The notes: generated by a model from the sequence alone, not told the origin. Positions 15,654 through 24,189 are shown, counted from the stretch's first letter. The stretch: 64,000 nucleotides of DNA from RBG-13-68-16 sp041494245 (GCA_041494245.1 JBGQAK010000003.1:196184-260183); one strand, 5' to 3'. Numbers and translations: made by a program.

Positions 15654-17921
15654 ATGCGAACCACTGCGATCGTCGGTCTGGCGGCTTCGGCGCTCCTCGT
15701 CCTCGGCTCGGCCGCGGCCGAGGAGCCTGCGCTTTCGGGGTTTTCCAATCAGTCATCGCAGGTCGAGCGCGATTGGGAGGCGAAGTTCCGCGCCATCCCG
15801 GATCCGGTGAACCTTCGCGAGTACATGAAGCGGCTCTCGGCGCGCCCGCACAACGTCGGCTCGCCGTACGACAAGGAAAACGCCGAGTGGATGCTGGCGA
15901 AGTTCAAAGAGTGGGGGTTCGACGCGCACATCGAGACGTTCGACGTGCTCTTCCCGACGCCGAAGGAGCGCCGGGTCGAGATGATCGCCCCGACGAAGTT
16001 CGTCGCCAAGCTGCAGGAGCCTCCGCTCGCGGTCGATCCGACGTCCAACCAGCAGAAGGAGCAGCTCCCCACCTACAACGCCTACTCGGCCGACGGAGAC
16101 GTGACGGGGCCGCTCGTCTACGTCAACTACGGCGTGCCTGACGACTACGACAGGCTCCAGCGGCTGGGTGTCTCGGTCAAGGGCGCGATCGTCATCGCGC
16201 GCTACGGCCACTCCTGGCGCGGCATCAAGCCGAAGGTCGCCGCCGAGCACGGTGCGATCGGGTGCCTGATCTACTCCGATCCGCGCGACGACGGCTACTT
16301 CGGGGGCAAGGCCTTCCCCGACGGCCCGTTCCGACCCGCCGACGGCGTCCAGCGCGGCAGCGTCATGGACACGTTCTACGTCGGCGATCCGCTGACGCCC
16401 GGCGTCGGCGCGACCAGGGACGCCAGGCGCCTGCCGCTCAAGGACGTCCAGGTCCTGACCAAGATCGCGGTGCTGCCGGTGTCGTACGCCGATGCGGAGC
16501 CGCTCCTGAAAGCGCTCGAAGGCCCGATGGCGCCCGAGGAGTGGCGGGGCGCCCTCCCGTTCCCGTACCACGTCGGCCCCGGTACTTCGAAGGTCCACCT
16601 CGTGGTGAGGTCGAACTGGGACATGAAGCCGCTCTACGACGTCGTTGCGAGGATCCCGGGCTCCACCTGCCCCGACGAGTGGGTGATCCGCGGCAACCAC
16701 CACGACGCCTGGGTCAACGGCGCCGAGGACCCGGTCTCCGGCCTGGCGGCGCTGCTCGAGGAGGCGCGCGCGTACGGCGAGCTCGCCAGGCAGGGTTGGA
16801 GGCCGAAGCGCACGATCATCTACTGCGCGTGGGACGGCGAGGAGCCGGGGCTGCTCGGCTCGACCGAGTGGGCCGAGACGCACGCCGCCGAGCTGTCGAA
16901 GCACGCGGTGGCCTACCTCAACTCCGACTCGAACAGCCGCGGCTACCTCGAGATGAGCGGCTCCCATTCCCTCGAGAGCCTCTACAACGACGTGGCGCGC
17001 GACATCCCCGACCCTGAGTCGGGCGTGTCGGTGTGGAAGCGGCTGCAGCTCTATCGGATCGAGCACGCCAAGACAGCCGACGACCGCAAGGATCTCCGGC
17101 AGCGCAGGGATCTCCGTATCGGCGCCCTGGGTTTCGGCTCGGACTACACCGCGTTTCTCGACCACATCGGGGTGCCGTGCCTCTCCCTCGGATTCGGCGG
17201 CGAGGACGAGGGCGGCATCTACCACTCGATCTACGACGACTTCTACTGGTACACGCACTTCTCCGACACCACGTTCGTCTACGGCCGTGCGCTCGCGCAG
17301 ACGACCGGCACGGCGGTCATGCGCCTGGCCGACGCCGAGCTGATCCCGTTCCGCTTCACCAACCTCGCGGAAACCGTGAACCGCTACGTCAGCGAGCTCA
17401 AGAAGCTCGCGGAAGACTCACGCGACCAGGCACGCGAACGCAACCTGGAGCTCGAGGAGGGCGTCTTCCTGGCAACTTCCGACCCGCGCGCGCCGACCCT
17501 CGCGCCGCCCGCCGAGGAGGTACCGCCGCACCTCAACTTCGCGCCGCTCGAGAACGCCGCCGAGGCGCTCACGCGAGCCGCGGAGCGGTACGACAAGGCC
17601 GCCGCGAAGGCGCCCGCCGACGGGGGCGCCGCCCCCGCAGGCGAGCGCGTCAAGGCCGTGAACGCGACCTTGCTCGGCGTGGACCGCGCGATGCTCGACC
17701 CGGCGGGGCTCCCGCAGCGTCCGTGGTTCGAGAACATGCTCTACGCTCCGGGCATGTACACCGGCTACGGCGTCAAGACCGTGCCGATGGTGCGCGAGGC
17801 CATCGAGCTCAAGAAGTGGCAGCAGGCCGACGAAGGGATCGCCCGCACCGGCAAGGTGCTCGAGGGCGTGGCCGCCGTCATCGACAGGGCCGCCGCCGAG
17901 CTCGAGAGCGCCACGAAGTAG
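15654..17921 (+). CDS. M28 zinc metallopeptidase, glutamate carboxypeptidase II-like
   Basis: This 755-residue protein has a signal peptide (MRTTAIVGLAASALLVLGSAAAEE). A protease-associated domain lies over about residues 150-300. The M28 catalytic domain carries the zinc ligands in GNHHDAWVNGAEDP, WDGEEPGLLGS, YLNSDSNSRG and GGIYHSIYDDF. A C-terminal helical dimerisation domain as in transferrin receptor/GCPII is present. The family removes C-terminal Glu or other residues from peptides, here in the periplasm or outside the cell. The length and domain order match GCPII-like bacterial proteins well. Confidence 0.92.
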   Translation: MRTTAIVGLAASALLVLGSAAAEEPALSGFSNQSSQVERDWEAKFRAIPDPVNLREYMKRLSARPHNVGSPYDKENAEWMLAKFKEWGFDAHIETFDVLFPTPKERRVEMIAPTKFVAKLQEPPLAVDPTSNQQKEQLPTYNAYSADGDVTGPLVYVNYGVPDDYDRLQRLGVSVKGAIVIARYGHSWRGIKPKVAAEHGAIGCLIYSDPRDDGYFGGKAFPDGPFRPADGVQRGSVMDTFYVGDPLTPGVGATRDARRLPLKDVQVLTKIAVLPVSYADAEPLLKALEGPMAPEEWRGALPFPYHVGPGTSKVHLVVRSNWDMKPLYDVVARIPGSTCPDEWVIRGNHHDAWVNGAEDPVSGLAALLEEARAYGELARQGWRPKRTIIYCAWDGEEPGLLGSTEWAETHAAELSKHAVAYLNSDSNSRGYLEMSGSHSLESLYNDVARDIPDPESGVSVWKRLQLYRIEHAKTADDRKDLRQRRDLRIGALGFGSDYTAFLDHIGVPCLSLGFGGEDEGGIYHSIYDDFYWYTHFSDTTFVYGRALAQTTGTAVMRLADAELIPFRFTNLAETVNRYVSELKKLAEDSRDQARERNLELEEGVFLATSDPRAPTLAPPAEEVPPHLNFAPLENAAEALTRAAERYDKAAAKAPADGGAAPAGERVKAVNATLLGVDRAMLDPAGLPQRPWFENMLYAPGMYTGYGVKTVPMVREAIELKKWQQADEGIARTGKVLEGVAAVIDRAAAELESATK

Positions 17922-18368
17922 CTGTCCGCTCAGCCCGCTCGGTCGACCGCGCTCCAGGGGCCTTGGGGTCCTTCGCGAGGCTTTGCCTCGCTCAGGAGGA
18001 CCGCGTTTTTCCCAGTCATTGCCTGGAAAGTGCCGCCCCCCAAAGGGTCATACCGAGGAGTCCCGCCTGTGGCGGGACGGTCTCAGGGCAGGTTCCAATA
18101 CCGCTGCGCTCCTCGGAAAGACGAATCGAGCAGCGGGCGGTCGCCGACTGGCCGTGCAGGGCCAAGCCCCCTCTTCCTCTGGGAGAGGGCCGGGGTGAGG
18201 GTCCATCCGGTCGCCCACGCCGTGACGGCTGCCTCCTGCCGTCCCCTCGCCGTGACCTTCCCTCCCTGGTGGGGAGGTTGACAAGCGGTTCTCCCTAGGG
18301 CACTCTCTGTTGCAGACGCGCAGTGCGAGAATCTAACCTGCAAGAAGGGTACGAAGGGAGAGACGAGG
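17922..18368. other. Intergenic gap with palindromic repeat
   Basis: There is no convincing gene in these 447 bases. A palindrome of the CCCTCTTCC...GGGAGAGGGCCGGGG type lies at about 18170-18203, followed by CCTCCCTGGTGGGGAGG (18260-18276). The remainder is GC-rich and open in several frames only because stops are rare. Confidence 0.5.
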
Positions 18369-18704
18369 ATGCCAACGAAGAAAGCGAAAAAGAAGCCGGT
18401 AGCGAAGAAAGCAACAGCGAAGAAGGCAAAGCCGAAGAAGGCCCCTGCGAAGCGGAAGCCGAGTGCGGCGTTCATGAAGCCGATGACGCCGAGCGCGGCG
18501 CTCGCACCGGTGGTCGGATGGACGCCGCTGCCGCGCACCGAGGTCACGAAGAAGCTGTGGGCCTACATCAAGAAGAACAAGCTGCAGGACGCCAAGAACA
18601 GGCGCATGATCAATGCCGACGCCAACCTGTTAGGCGTGTTCGGCGGCAAGAGACAGGTCTCGATGTTTGAGATGACCAAGCTGGTCAGCAAGCACCTGAA
18701 GTAA
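18369..18704 (+). CDS. SWIB/MDM2-domain protein with lysine-rich tail
   Basis: This 111-residue protein has about 35 N-terminal residues dominated by Lys, Ala and Pro in histone-H1-like KKAKKK/AKKA patterns. The SWIB domain follows: PLPRTEVTKKLWAYIKKN, LQDAKNRRMINADANL, and FGGKRQVSMFEMTKLVSKHLK. SWIB domains in eukaryotes belong to chromatin remodellers. In bacteria (well known from Chlamydiae) they are short and of uncertain role. The basic tail suggests DNA binding, and I infer a nucleoid-associated function. A strong terminator follows. Confidence 0.9.
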   Translation: MPTKKAKKKPVAKKATAKKAKPKKAPAKRKPSAAFMKPMTPSAALAPVVGWTPLPRTEVTKKLWAYIKKNKLQDAKNRRMINADANLLGVFGGKRQVSMFEMTKLVSKHLK

Positions 18705-18742
18705 CCTGCACCTTCGGGACGTTCTGTCCCGTCCGGATCGGT

Positions 18743-18776
18743 ACGAAAAGCCCGACCGTTGGGCCGGGCTTTTCGT
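18743..18776 (+). terminator. Rho-independent terminator after the SWIB gene
   Basis: ACGAAAAGCCCG (18743-18754) pairs perfectly with CGGGCTTTTCGT (18765-18776), with GACC/GGGC-rich bases inside. The A- and U-rich flanks make it usable from both strands. It lies 39 bases after the SWIB stop. Confidence 0.85.
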
Positions 18777-18847
18777 GTCGCTGCCCCGATTCCGGCACCT
18801 GACCCGCCCTCCAATCAGATGTGGGGCCGGCGCGGCCCACTTGTTCG

Positions 18848-19284
18848 CTCCCTCTCCCGCGTGCGGGAGAGGGCCGGGGTGAGGGTGCAACCGGTGGCAC
18901 AATCGTGCCGTGACCGACGCCGCCAGAACCACCCGCGCCAGGACACTGCGTAAGACCATGACGGATGCCGAGCGCCGCCTGTGGAGCGTGCTCAGAAGCC
19001 GCGGTATCGGCGCGAAGTTCCGTCGTCAGGTTCCGATTGGGCCGTTCATAGTTGATTTTGCAGCGATCAAAGAGCGGATCGTGATCGAGGTCGACGGAGG
19101 CCAGCACGCCGAGAGCGAACGCGATCGAGGCCGCGATCGCGAATTGGAGTCCCAGGGTTTTCAGGTTTTGCGTTTCTGGAACACCGACGTGCTGGTCAAC
19201 CTCGAGGGCGTGGCGACCGTCATCCGTGGGGCGCTGTGCAAGCCCTCGCCCTAACCCTCTCCCCCTGGGAGAGGGGACCGAGAT
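18848..19284 (+). mobile_element. 437-bp repeat-bounded DUF559 unit, copy 1
   Basis: The unit starts with the palindrome (arms CCCTCTCCCGC and GCGGGAGAGGG) plus CCGGGGTGAGGGT. It encloses the DUF559 gene and ends with CCCTAACCCTCTCCCCC and its matching arm up to GACCGAGAT. A second copy of identical length is at 20831-21267. Similarity stops exactly at the outer edges of the repeats, so the whole block, repeats included, was copied as a unit. Confidence 0.6.
18910..19254 (+). CDS. DUF559 endonuclease-fold protein, copy 1
   Basis: The protein has 114 residues from GTG. DUF559 is a small family with the Vsr/PD-(D/E)XK nuclease fold. The core reads MTDAERRLWSVLRSRGIGAKFRRQ, then FIVDFAAIKERIVIEVDGGQH (candidate Asp and Glu of the active site), and GFQVLRFWNTDVL. 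The biochemical role is not established. A repeat-bounded 437-bp unit encloses it. A near-identical copy lies 2 kb downstream, and the C-terminal residues KPSP read into the flanking repeat. Confidence 0.85.
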   Translation: MTDAARTTRARTLRKTMTDAERRLWSVLRSRGIGAKFRRQVPIGPFIVDFAAIKERIVIEVDGGQHAESERDRGRDRELESQGFQVLRFWNTDVLVNLEGVATVIRGALCKPSP

Positions 19285-19406
19285 CGTCCTGCTGCTGAGC
19301 CAGACTCCCTCTCCCGCACGCGGGAGAGGGCCGAGGTGAGGGTTCCTCGGCCGCTGGGCGGCCGGGCGCGCACGGCGTGCGCGCCCCACACCGAACGGGC
19401 GACGCC
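19285..19406. repeat. Palindromic repeats between DUF559 and permease
   Basis: A CTCCCTCTCCCGC/GCGGGAGAGGG palindrome (19307-19330), the tail GAGGTGAGGGT, and then GCGCGCACGGCGTGCGCGCC followed by CCACACC (19367-19393). The proposed permease start codon lies just beyond, which is why I avoid a start inside the repeat. Confidence 0.6.
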
Positions 19407-20819
19407 GTGAGACACTACCGCCGGGAACCAGCGGGTTTGACCGAGACACGATCCGAAAGCGCGCCGCAGCTCGTCCGCGGGCTGGGGGCCTGGGACGGAG
19501 CGCTGCTGACCATCGGCGCGATGGTCGGCACGGGGATCTTCATCACCACCGGCGACATCGCGAAGTCGCTGCCGTACCCGGGCCTGATCCTCCTCGTGTA
19601 CCTGGTGGGCGGGCTGCTCACGCTCGCCGGCGCGCTGACCTACGCCGAGCTGGGCGCGATGTTCCCGCGCGCCGGTGGGATGTACCACTTCCTCCGCGAG
19701 GCCTACGGGCCGCTGTGGGGGTTCCTCTACGGCTGGACCTGCTTCCTGGTGATCATGTCGGGCGGGATCGCCGCCATCGCAGTCGGGTTCGCCGAGTACC
19801 TCGGCAGCTTCCTGCCGTTCTTCTCGACGCAGCACGTCCTGCTCGCGGTGCCGATCCTGCGCTGGACGTGGACGCTCTCGGGCGGCCAGGTGGCGGCCGC
19901 CGCGGCGATCGCGCTGCTGACCGCGATCAACTACGTCGGCCTGAAGGAAGGCACCTGGGTGCAGAACCTGCTGACCGTGCTGAAGGTCGGGGCGATCGTC
20001 GGGTTCGTCGCGCTCGGGCTCTTCGCGGTGCCCAGGGTGCATCCGGTGCTGCAGGCGATGCCGCCCTCGACGGGATTGCTCACCGCCTTCGGCGTGGGGA
20101 TGATCGCCGCGCTGTGGAGCTACGACGGCTGGTACGGGCTCGCCCTCTCGGCCGGTGAGGTGCGCGACCCCGGGAAAAACCTGCTGCGCGGTCTCGCATG
20201 GGGGACCGTGGCGGTGATCGCGATGTACATGCTGCTCAACGTCGTGTACCTGCGCGCGCTGCCGGTGGCTGCGATGGCGGCGACGCCACGCATCGGCGAG
20301 GACGCGGCCGCGGCGCTGTTCGGGGCGGGCGGGGCGCGCGTGCTGTCGTTCGTGGTGCTGGTGTCGGCGTTCGGGTGCCTGGCCGCGACGATCCTGTACG
20401 CCGCTCGCATCTACCTCCCGATGGCGCAGGACGGGCTCTTCTTCCGGGCCCTCGCCGAGGTGCACCCGCGCTTTCGGACGCCCGGCCGCTCGCTGCTTGC
20501 CCAGGGCGCGTGGTCGGTGCTGCTCGCGCTGTCGGGGACCTTCAGCGAGCTGTACACCTACGCGATCTTCGCGGTCGTGCTCTTCCAGGTCGGGACCGGC
20601 GCCGCGGTGTTCGTGCTGCGGCGCACCCGGCCGCAGCTGCCGCGCCCGTACCGGGTGTGGGGCTACCCCGTGGTGCCGGCGCTGTTCATCCTCGCCTCGG
20701 CGCTGCTGGTGGTCAACACGCTGGTGGAGAGGCCGGTCGCGTCGTTGTTGGGCCTCACCCTCGTTGCCCTCGGCCTGCCTGCCTACGCCTACTGGCGCCG
20801 GCGCTCGCAGCAGGCGTAG
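19407..20819 (+). CDS. APC-family amino acid permease
   Basis: About 470 residues with twelve hydrophobic segments. The APC signature is at the start of the first helix pair (AWDGALLTIGAMVGTGIFITTGDIA), and ALWSYDGWYGLALSAGEVRDPGKNL marks the segment 6/7 region, closest to the LAT-type subgroup. It imports or exchanges amino acids across the inner membrane. I chose GTG 19407 because an earlier GTG at 19377 falls inside a repeat; TTG 19437 is another option. It sits between two copies of the DUF559 unit, so it could have moved or been duplicated by recombination between them. Confidence 0.88.
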   Translation: MRHYRREPAGLTETRSESAPQLVRGLGAWDGALLTIGAMVGTGIFITTGDIAKSLPYPGLILLVYLVGGLLTLAGALTYAELGAMFPRAGGMYHFLREAYGPLWGFLYGWTCFLVIMSGGIAAIAVGFAEYLGSFLPFFSTQHVLLAVPILRWTWTLSGGQVAAAAAIALLTAINYVGLKEGTWVQNLLTVLKVGAIVGFVALGLFAVPRVHPVLQAMPPSTGLLTAFGVGMIAALWSYDGWYGLALSAGEVRDPGKNLLRGLAWGTVAVIAMYMLLNVVYLRALPVAAMAATPRIGEDAAAALFGAGGARVLSFVVLVSAFGCLAATILYAARIYLPMAQDGLFFRALAEVHPRFRTPGRSLLAQGAWSVLLALSGTFSELYTYAIFAVVLFQVGTGAAVFVLRRTRPQLPRPYRVWGYPVVPALFILASALLVVNTLVERPVASLLGLTLVALGLPAYAYWRRRSQQA

Positions 20820-20830
20820 GACAGGGCCAA

Positions 20831-21267
20831 CTCCCTCTCCCGCGTGCGGGAGAGGGCCGGGGTGAGGGTGCAACCGGTGGCACAATCGTGCCGTGACCGA
20901 CGCCGCCAGAACCGCCCGCGCCCGGACACTGCGTAAGACCATGACGGATGCCGAGCGCCGCCTGTGGAGCGTGCTCAGAAGCCGCGGTATCGGCGCGAAG
21001 TTCCGTCGTCAGGTTTCGATTGGGCCGTTCATAGTTGATTTTGCAGCGATCAAAGAGCGGATCGTGATCGAGGTGGACGGAGGCCAGCACGCTGAGAGTG
21101 AGCGCGATCAAGGCCGCGATCGCGAATTGGAGTCCCAGGGTTTTCGGGTTTTGCGTTTCTGGAACACCGACGTGCTACGCAACCTTGAGGGCGTGGTCAC
21201 CGTCATCCGTGGGGCGCTGTGCGCGCCCTCACCCTAACCCTCTCCCCCTGGGAGAGGGGAGCGAGAT
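20831..21267 (+). mobile_element. 437-bp repeat-bounded DUF559 unit, copy 2
   Basis: Identical in length and layout to 18848-19284, in the same orientation. The two differ by scattered point changes only, and their similarity stops at the outer ends of the flanking repeats. The pair forms direct repeats around the permease gene. Confidence 0.6.
20893..21237 (+). CDS. DUF559 endonuclease-fold protein, copy 2
   Basis: This 114-residue protein differs from the copy at 18910-19254 by only a few residues (for example VSIG for VPIG and LRNLEGVVT for LVNLEGVAT). The candidate active-site residues in FIVDFAA and VIEVDGGQH are unchanged. Several of the nucleotide differences look silent, which suggests the protein is under selection rather than decaying. 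It is enclosed in the second 437-bp unit. Confidence 0.85.
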   Translation: MTDAARTARARTLRKTMTDAERRLWSVLRSRGIGAKFRRQVSIGPFIVDFAAIKERIVIEVDGGQHAESERDQGRDRELESQGFRVLRFWNTDVLRNLEGVVTVIRGALCAPSP

Positions 21268-21363
21268 GGAGGGCGGGGGCTCCCTCTCCCGCGTGCGGGA
21301 GAGGGCCGAGGTGAGGGTGTGCCCTGCGGGTGTGGCCATGCATCGCCCCACCTGATCTTTTCT

Positions 21364-21636
21364 CTACAGCTCCAGACGGTAGATCTCTTTGCGGTCGGCG
21401 ATGCGGACGATCAGCACGAGCACCACGTCGTCGTGCACCTGGTAAATGACGCGGTAGTCGCCGACCCGGAGCCGGTAGAAGACGTGCGCGCCCTTGCCCT
21501 GCAGCTTCTTGGCGCCGCTGGGCCGGGGATCTTCGGCAAGCGCCTCGATCGAGGTCGCCAGCCGCCGGCTCGCGGCCTTCGGCAGCTTCTTCAGATCGCG
21601 GAGCGCGGCCGGCTTGAACTCAAGGCGGTACGCCAC
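21364..21636 (-). CDS. RelE/ParE-family toxin
   Basis: This 90-residue mRNA-interferase-type toxin has the RelE-fold pattern MAYRLEFKPAALRDLKKLP, then LQGKGAHVFYRLRVGDYRVIYQVHDDVVLVLIVRIADRKEIYR, including the conserved Arg and Tyr of the C-terminal strand. It lies 6 bases after the antitoxin gene in the same operon. The predicted action is ribosome-dependent mRNA cleavage in the cytoplasm, neutralised by the Phd/YefM partner. Confidence 0.9.
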   Translation of the reverse strand: MAYRLEFKPAALRDLKKLPKAASRRLATSIEALAEDPRPSGAKKLQGKGAHVFYRLRVGDYRVIYQVHDDVVLVLIVRIADRKEIYRLEL

Positions 21637-21642
21637 GGTCGG

Positions 21643-21888
21643 CTACAGCCCCAGCCCCTTCTTGACCTTCGCCCAGGGGATGGAGCCCTTTTCCTTCAAC
21701 GCTCTCTCCGCCGCAAGGACATCGATCCTGTCTTCGATGGCTTCGATGAGGTCGAGGTCGTCGGCGGGCACCAGCGCGACGAGTTTCTTGCCCCGGCGCG
21801 TCACAAAAACGCGCTCGCGACCGTAGTGGACACGGTTCACGAGCTCGGCGAGCTTTTCGCGGAGCGCGACACTGGTGACTTCGGTCAT
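21643..21888 (-). CDS. Phd/YefM-family antitoxin
   Basis: This 81-residue antitoxin has an N-terminal DNA-binding part (TSVALREKLAELVNRVHYGRERVFVTRRGKKLVALVP) and a more variable C-terminal toxin-binding tail (AAERALKEKGSIPWAKVKKGLGL). The antitoxin comes before the toxin, as usual for this family. A perfect palindrome covers its promoter, consistent with autorepression. GGAGGT sits 5 bases before the ATG. Confidence 0.9.
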   Translation of the reverse strand: MTEVTSVALREKLAELVNRVHYGRERVFVTRRGKKLVALVPADDLDLIEAIEDRIDVLAAERALKEKGSIPWAKVKKGLGL

Positions 21889-21903
21889 TCAGTACCTCCT
21901 GTA

Positions 21904-21935
21904 CGAAATGTACATTTCGCCATCTTGCTTGTCAA
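21904..21935 (-). promoter_or_regulatory. Promoter and palindromic operator of the Phd/RelE pair
   Basis: On the minus strand TTGACA (21935-21930), a 17-base spacer and TACATT (21912-21907) form a strong promoter. The perfect 16-base palindrome CGAAATGTACATTTCG (21904-21919) overlaps the -10 element, the expected place for autorepression by the antitoxin. Confidence 0.75.
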
Positions 21936-21955
21936 ACCGGTGGGGCAGGGCGGGA

Positions 21956-22100
21956 CACCCTCTCCCGCGTGCGGGAGAGGGCCTGGGTGAGGGTCCCTGA
22001 GGTCATCGCTGCTGTGCGCCGGCATACGCGCCCGGCAGTCGCGCCCCACGGGTTTTCTCCCTCTCCCGCGTGCGGGAGAGGGCCTGGGTGAGGGTCAGGG
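21956..22100. repeat. Two palindromic repeat copies
   Basis: Two copies of CCCTCTCCCGC/GCGGGAGAGGG followed by CCTGGGTGAGGGT lie at about 21958-21993 and 22061-22097, separated by a GCGCCCGGC/GCGCCCCAC element. They fill most of the gap between the toxin-antitoxin promoter and the next gene. Confidence 0.65.
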
Positions 22101-22246
22101 ACATGCCCGAAACACTCGCCGGGGCTTGACGCGGGACGTGGATTCTGTCCTTATGGACCGCCACACCGCAGATCGCACCGGTTGCGCACGTGCGAGGCCC
22201 GTTTCCCCCCGAGAGGGTCATTGGCCCGAATCAAAGGAGGCTTCAC

Positions 22247-22882
22247 ATGGCAAACAAGCTGCTGGCGGTACGGATCACCGGGCTCACCCTCGGGCCCAAC
22301 GGACGGTCCGGCCGCCCGGACATCACCAACCGGTTCGTGTTCCAGCTCCTCCATCCCGTGACCCAGGACAAGAACCCCGCGGCTTCGTTCGCCGTCGGTT
22401 CGGGCGTCGGGCCCGTCGGGAAGGCGGACCTCGACGCCGCGCTCGCCGACTCCATCGTGTTCAAGGGCCAGCCCTTCTCACAGGCGTTCGACGAGGCGGT
22501 GCGGATCCGCATCCATCACTTCCAGGATGTCCATCGCGACTGGCTTCAGATCGTCATCGGGAAGCTGTTTGAGCTCGTGCTCAAAGACCTCCTCGGCAAG
22601 GTGAGCCTCGTGACGATCACGCTCCCCAAGCTCGTCGATCCGGGCCAGTCGCTCAAGCTCAGCGAGGAGACCTACTCCCAGAAGCTCGGCTACTTCGAGC
22701 TCGTGGTGGACCCGAACAAGGTGAACGCCGCCGGGTCAAAGACAGGGTCCGTGAAACTCGTCGCCCAGGAGGACGTGATCGGCTTCGACCGTCTGGGCCC
22801 CTCGGGGCCGCCCAAGAGGATCAGCGTCGTCAAGCAGGGCCTGAAGACGGCGTCCATCGACCTGGAGATCAAGCTTTTGTGA
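22247..22882 (+). CDS. Unknown conserved-looking protein
   Basis: The protein has 211 residues from the ATG at 22247, preceded by AAAGGAGG at ideal spacing; the frame is open 57 bases further upstream without a better start. I do not recognise the family. It has no signal peptide or membrane segment. It looks like an alternating beta protein: MANKLLAVRITGLTLG, an internal IRIHHFQDVHRDWLQIVIGKLFELVLKDLL helix region, and a C-terminal strand pair ending SIDLEIKLL. The gene stands alone between repeat clusters. A structural or effector role cannot be guessed. Confidence 0.65.
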   Translation: MANKLLAVRITGLTLGPNGRSGRPDITNRFVFQLLHPVTQDKNPAASFAVGSGVGPVGKADLDAALADSIVFKGQPFSQAFDEAVRIRIHHFQDVHRDWLQIVIGKLFELVLKDLLGKVSLVTITLPKLVDPGQSLKLSEETYSQKLGYFELVVDPNKVNAAGSKTGSVKLVAQEDVIGFDRLGPSGPPKRISVVKQGLKTASIDLEIKLL

Positions 22883-23691
22883 CCGCCCCTGGAGCTCGTC
22901 TCCCTCTCCCGCGTGCGGGAGAGGGCTAGGCAACGGTCTTTCTCCCTCTCCCGCACGCGGGAGAGGGCCGGGGTGAGGGTACCTGGAGTGCTCTGCGCCG
23001 CGCGCCGGTCGAGCATGCAAAGAGCCGCCGGCGGTTGCCGGCGGCTCAGTTGCGAAAGGCTGGCGGTCAAGCGTTCAGGCAGGACATCAAGGAAGGCATG
23101 CATCGTAGGGTTGTGTTTGGTGGGCCTCGTTGAATGGCTTGCAAGGTAGGTGCATGGCCGCCTCCGTCCTCTCGCTCCCTTCATCGACCTCACGGTCGCC
23201 GAAGGACTGTTGCATGCCCGAGACGAAAGCAAATCGCGTGCCAACCGAGTCACCTCGTGAAACCCCGCCGCAGCTGCGTCTTTGACGACCCGGCGCCGCC
23301 CGGGCTGTCTTCTCGTGATGACACAACGTCTCCTGTGCGGCGATCCCGGCGTTCGTGTACCTTGGATCGTCGGCTGTGCGGACCAGTCGTCGAAGGGGGG
23401 CTTGCCCGCGCCACTCTTTCTCCCTCTCCTTCGGAGGAGGTCCGGTGTGAGCGTCCCCCGGTTATTCATGCCGTGCTGTCTATGTTCTGCCGCGCCCTCA
23501 CCCTAACCCTCTCCCCCTGGGAGAGGGGACCGAGATGGCCGGCCGTGCAGCCTTTTTCTCCCTCTCCCGCGTGCGGGAGAGGGCCGGAGTGAGGGTCCAT
23601 CTCGACCACACCCCTCTCGCAAAACTGAAACCCGTGTCATCATGAACCTCAACCATCATTCAGCCGCAACCCCTCGAAGGGAGGGAATGCC
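22883..23691. other. Repeat-rich intergenic region with a strong hairpin
   Basis: Palindromic repeat copies lie at about 22900-22980 (two), 23425-23440 and 23500-23600. A perfect 11-bp stem (GAGCCGCCGGC / GCCGGCGGCTC, 23022-23047) with a 4-base loop is followed on the minus strand by UUUGC. A 22-codon minus-strand frame (23155-23087) with GGAGG at good spacing lies upstream of that hairpin. No established gene is recognised. Confidence 0.45.
23022..23047 (-). terminator. Possible minus-strand terminator hairpin
   Basis: The 11-bp perfect stem with loop AACC is followed on the minus strand by a short U run (UUU). No known gene precedes it on that strand, so it may end a small RNA or be a repeat. 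The U tract is short. Confidence 0.4.
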
Positions 23692-24144
23692 ATGTCACTC
23701 TGGCTAGCGCTTCTGATCATTTTCCTCGCGGGTGCAGTCGGTGGCGTCGTCAACGCCCTGATCTCCGACAACGGGTTCATCCTTCCCCGGACTGAAGAGA
23801 CGGGGGGAAACAGCATCCTTCGCCCCGGCTTCCTCGGGAACATCCTCATCGGTGGCGTCGCCGCGTGCGTATCCTGGGGGCTGTACGGGCCCTTTGCCGC
23901 GGTCTACATCGTCGGGGGCCCGACCTCTCAGGCAGGGAGCGGGGGAGCGGCGGTAGGCCTCTTGCTGTCTTCGCTCGTCGGTGCGGTGCTGGTGGGAGTC
24001 GGCGGCGCACGGTGGCTCACCAACGAGGCGGACAAAAAGCTCCTTCGCGCCTCGGGCGAAGCTGCAAACCCGAACAAGGACCTGGCAGCCAGGATGGCTA
24101 CAGCGACACCAGCCGGCGCGCTGCGGTTGGCCATGACCAAGTAG
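23692..24144 (+). CDS. Small membrane protein of unknown function
   Basis: This 150-residue protein has three likely membrane segments: SLWLALLIIFLAGAVGGVVNAL at the N-terminus, FLGNILIGGVAACVSWGLYG, and AAVGLLLSSLVGAVLVGVGGARWL. A polar C-terminal tail ends DLAARMATATPAGALRLAMTK. AAGGGAGGGAA precedes the ATG. I do not recognise a named family. A degraded copy of its last codons and downstream flank occurs at 29063-29124 on the far side of the neighbouring cargo genes. Confidence 0.7.
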   Translation: MSLWLALLIIFLAGAVGGVVNALISDNGFILPRTEETGGNSILRPGFLGNILIGGVAACVSWGLYGPFAAVYIVGGPTSQAGSGGAAVGLLLSSLVGAVLVGVGGARWLTNEADKKLLRASGEAANPNKDLAARMATATPAGALRLAMTK

Positions 24145-24189
24145 CCGGGGGTTGGTTACCGCAAAGGTGGCCGCCACCGCTCGAACCTA

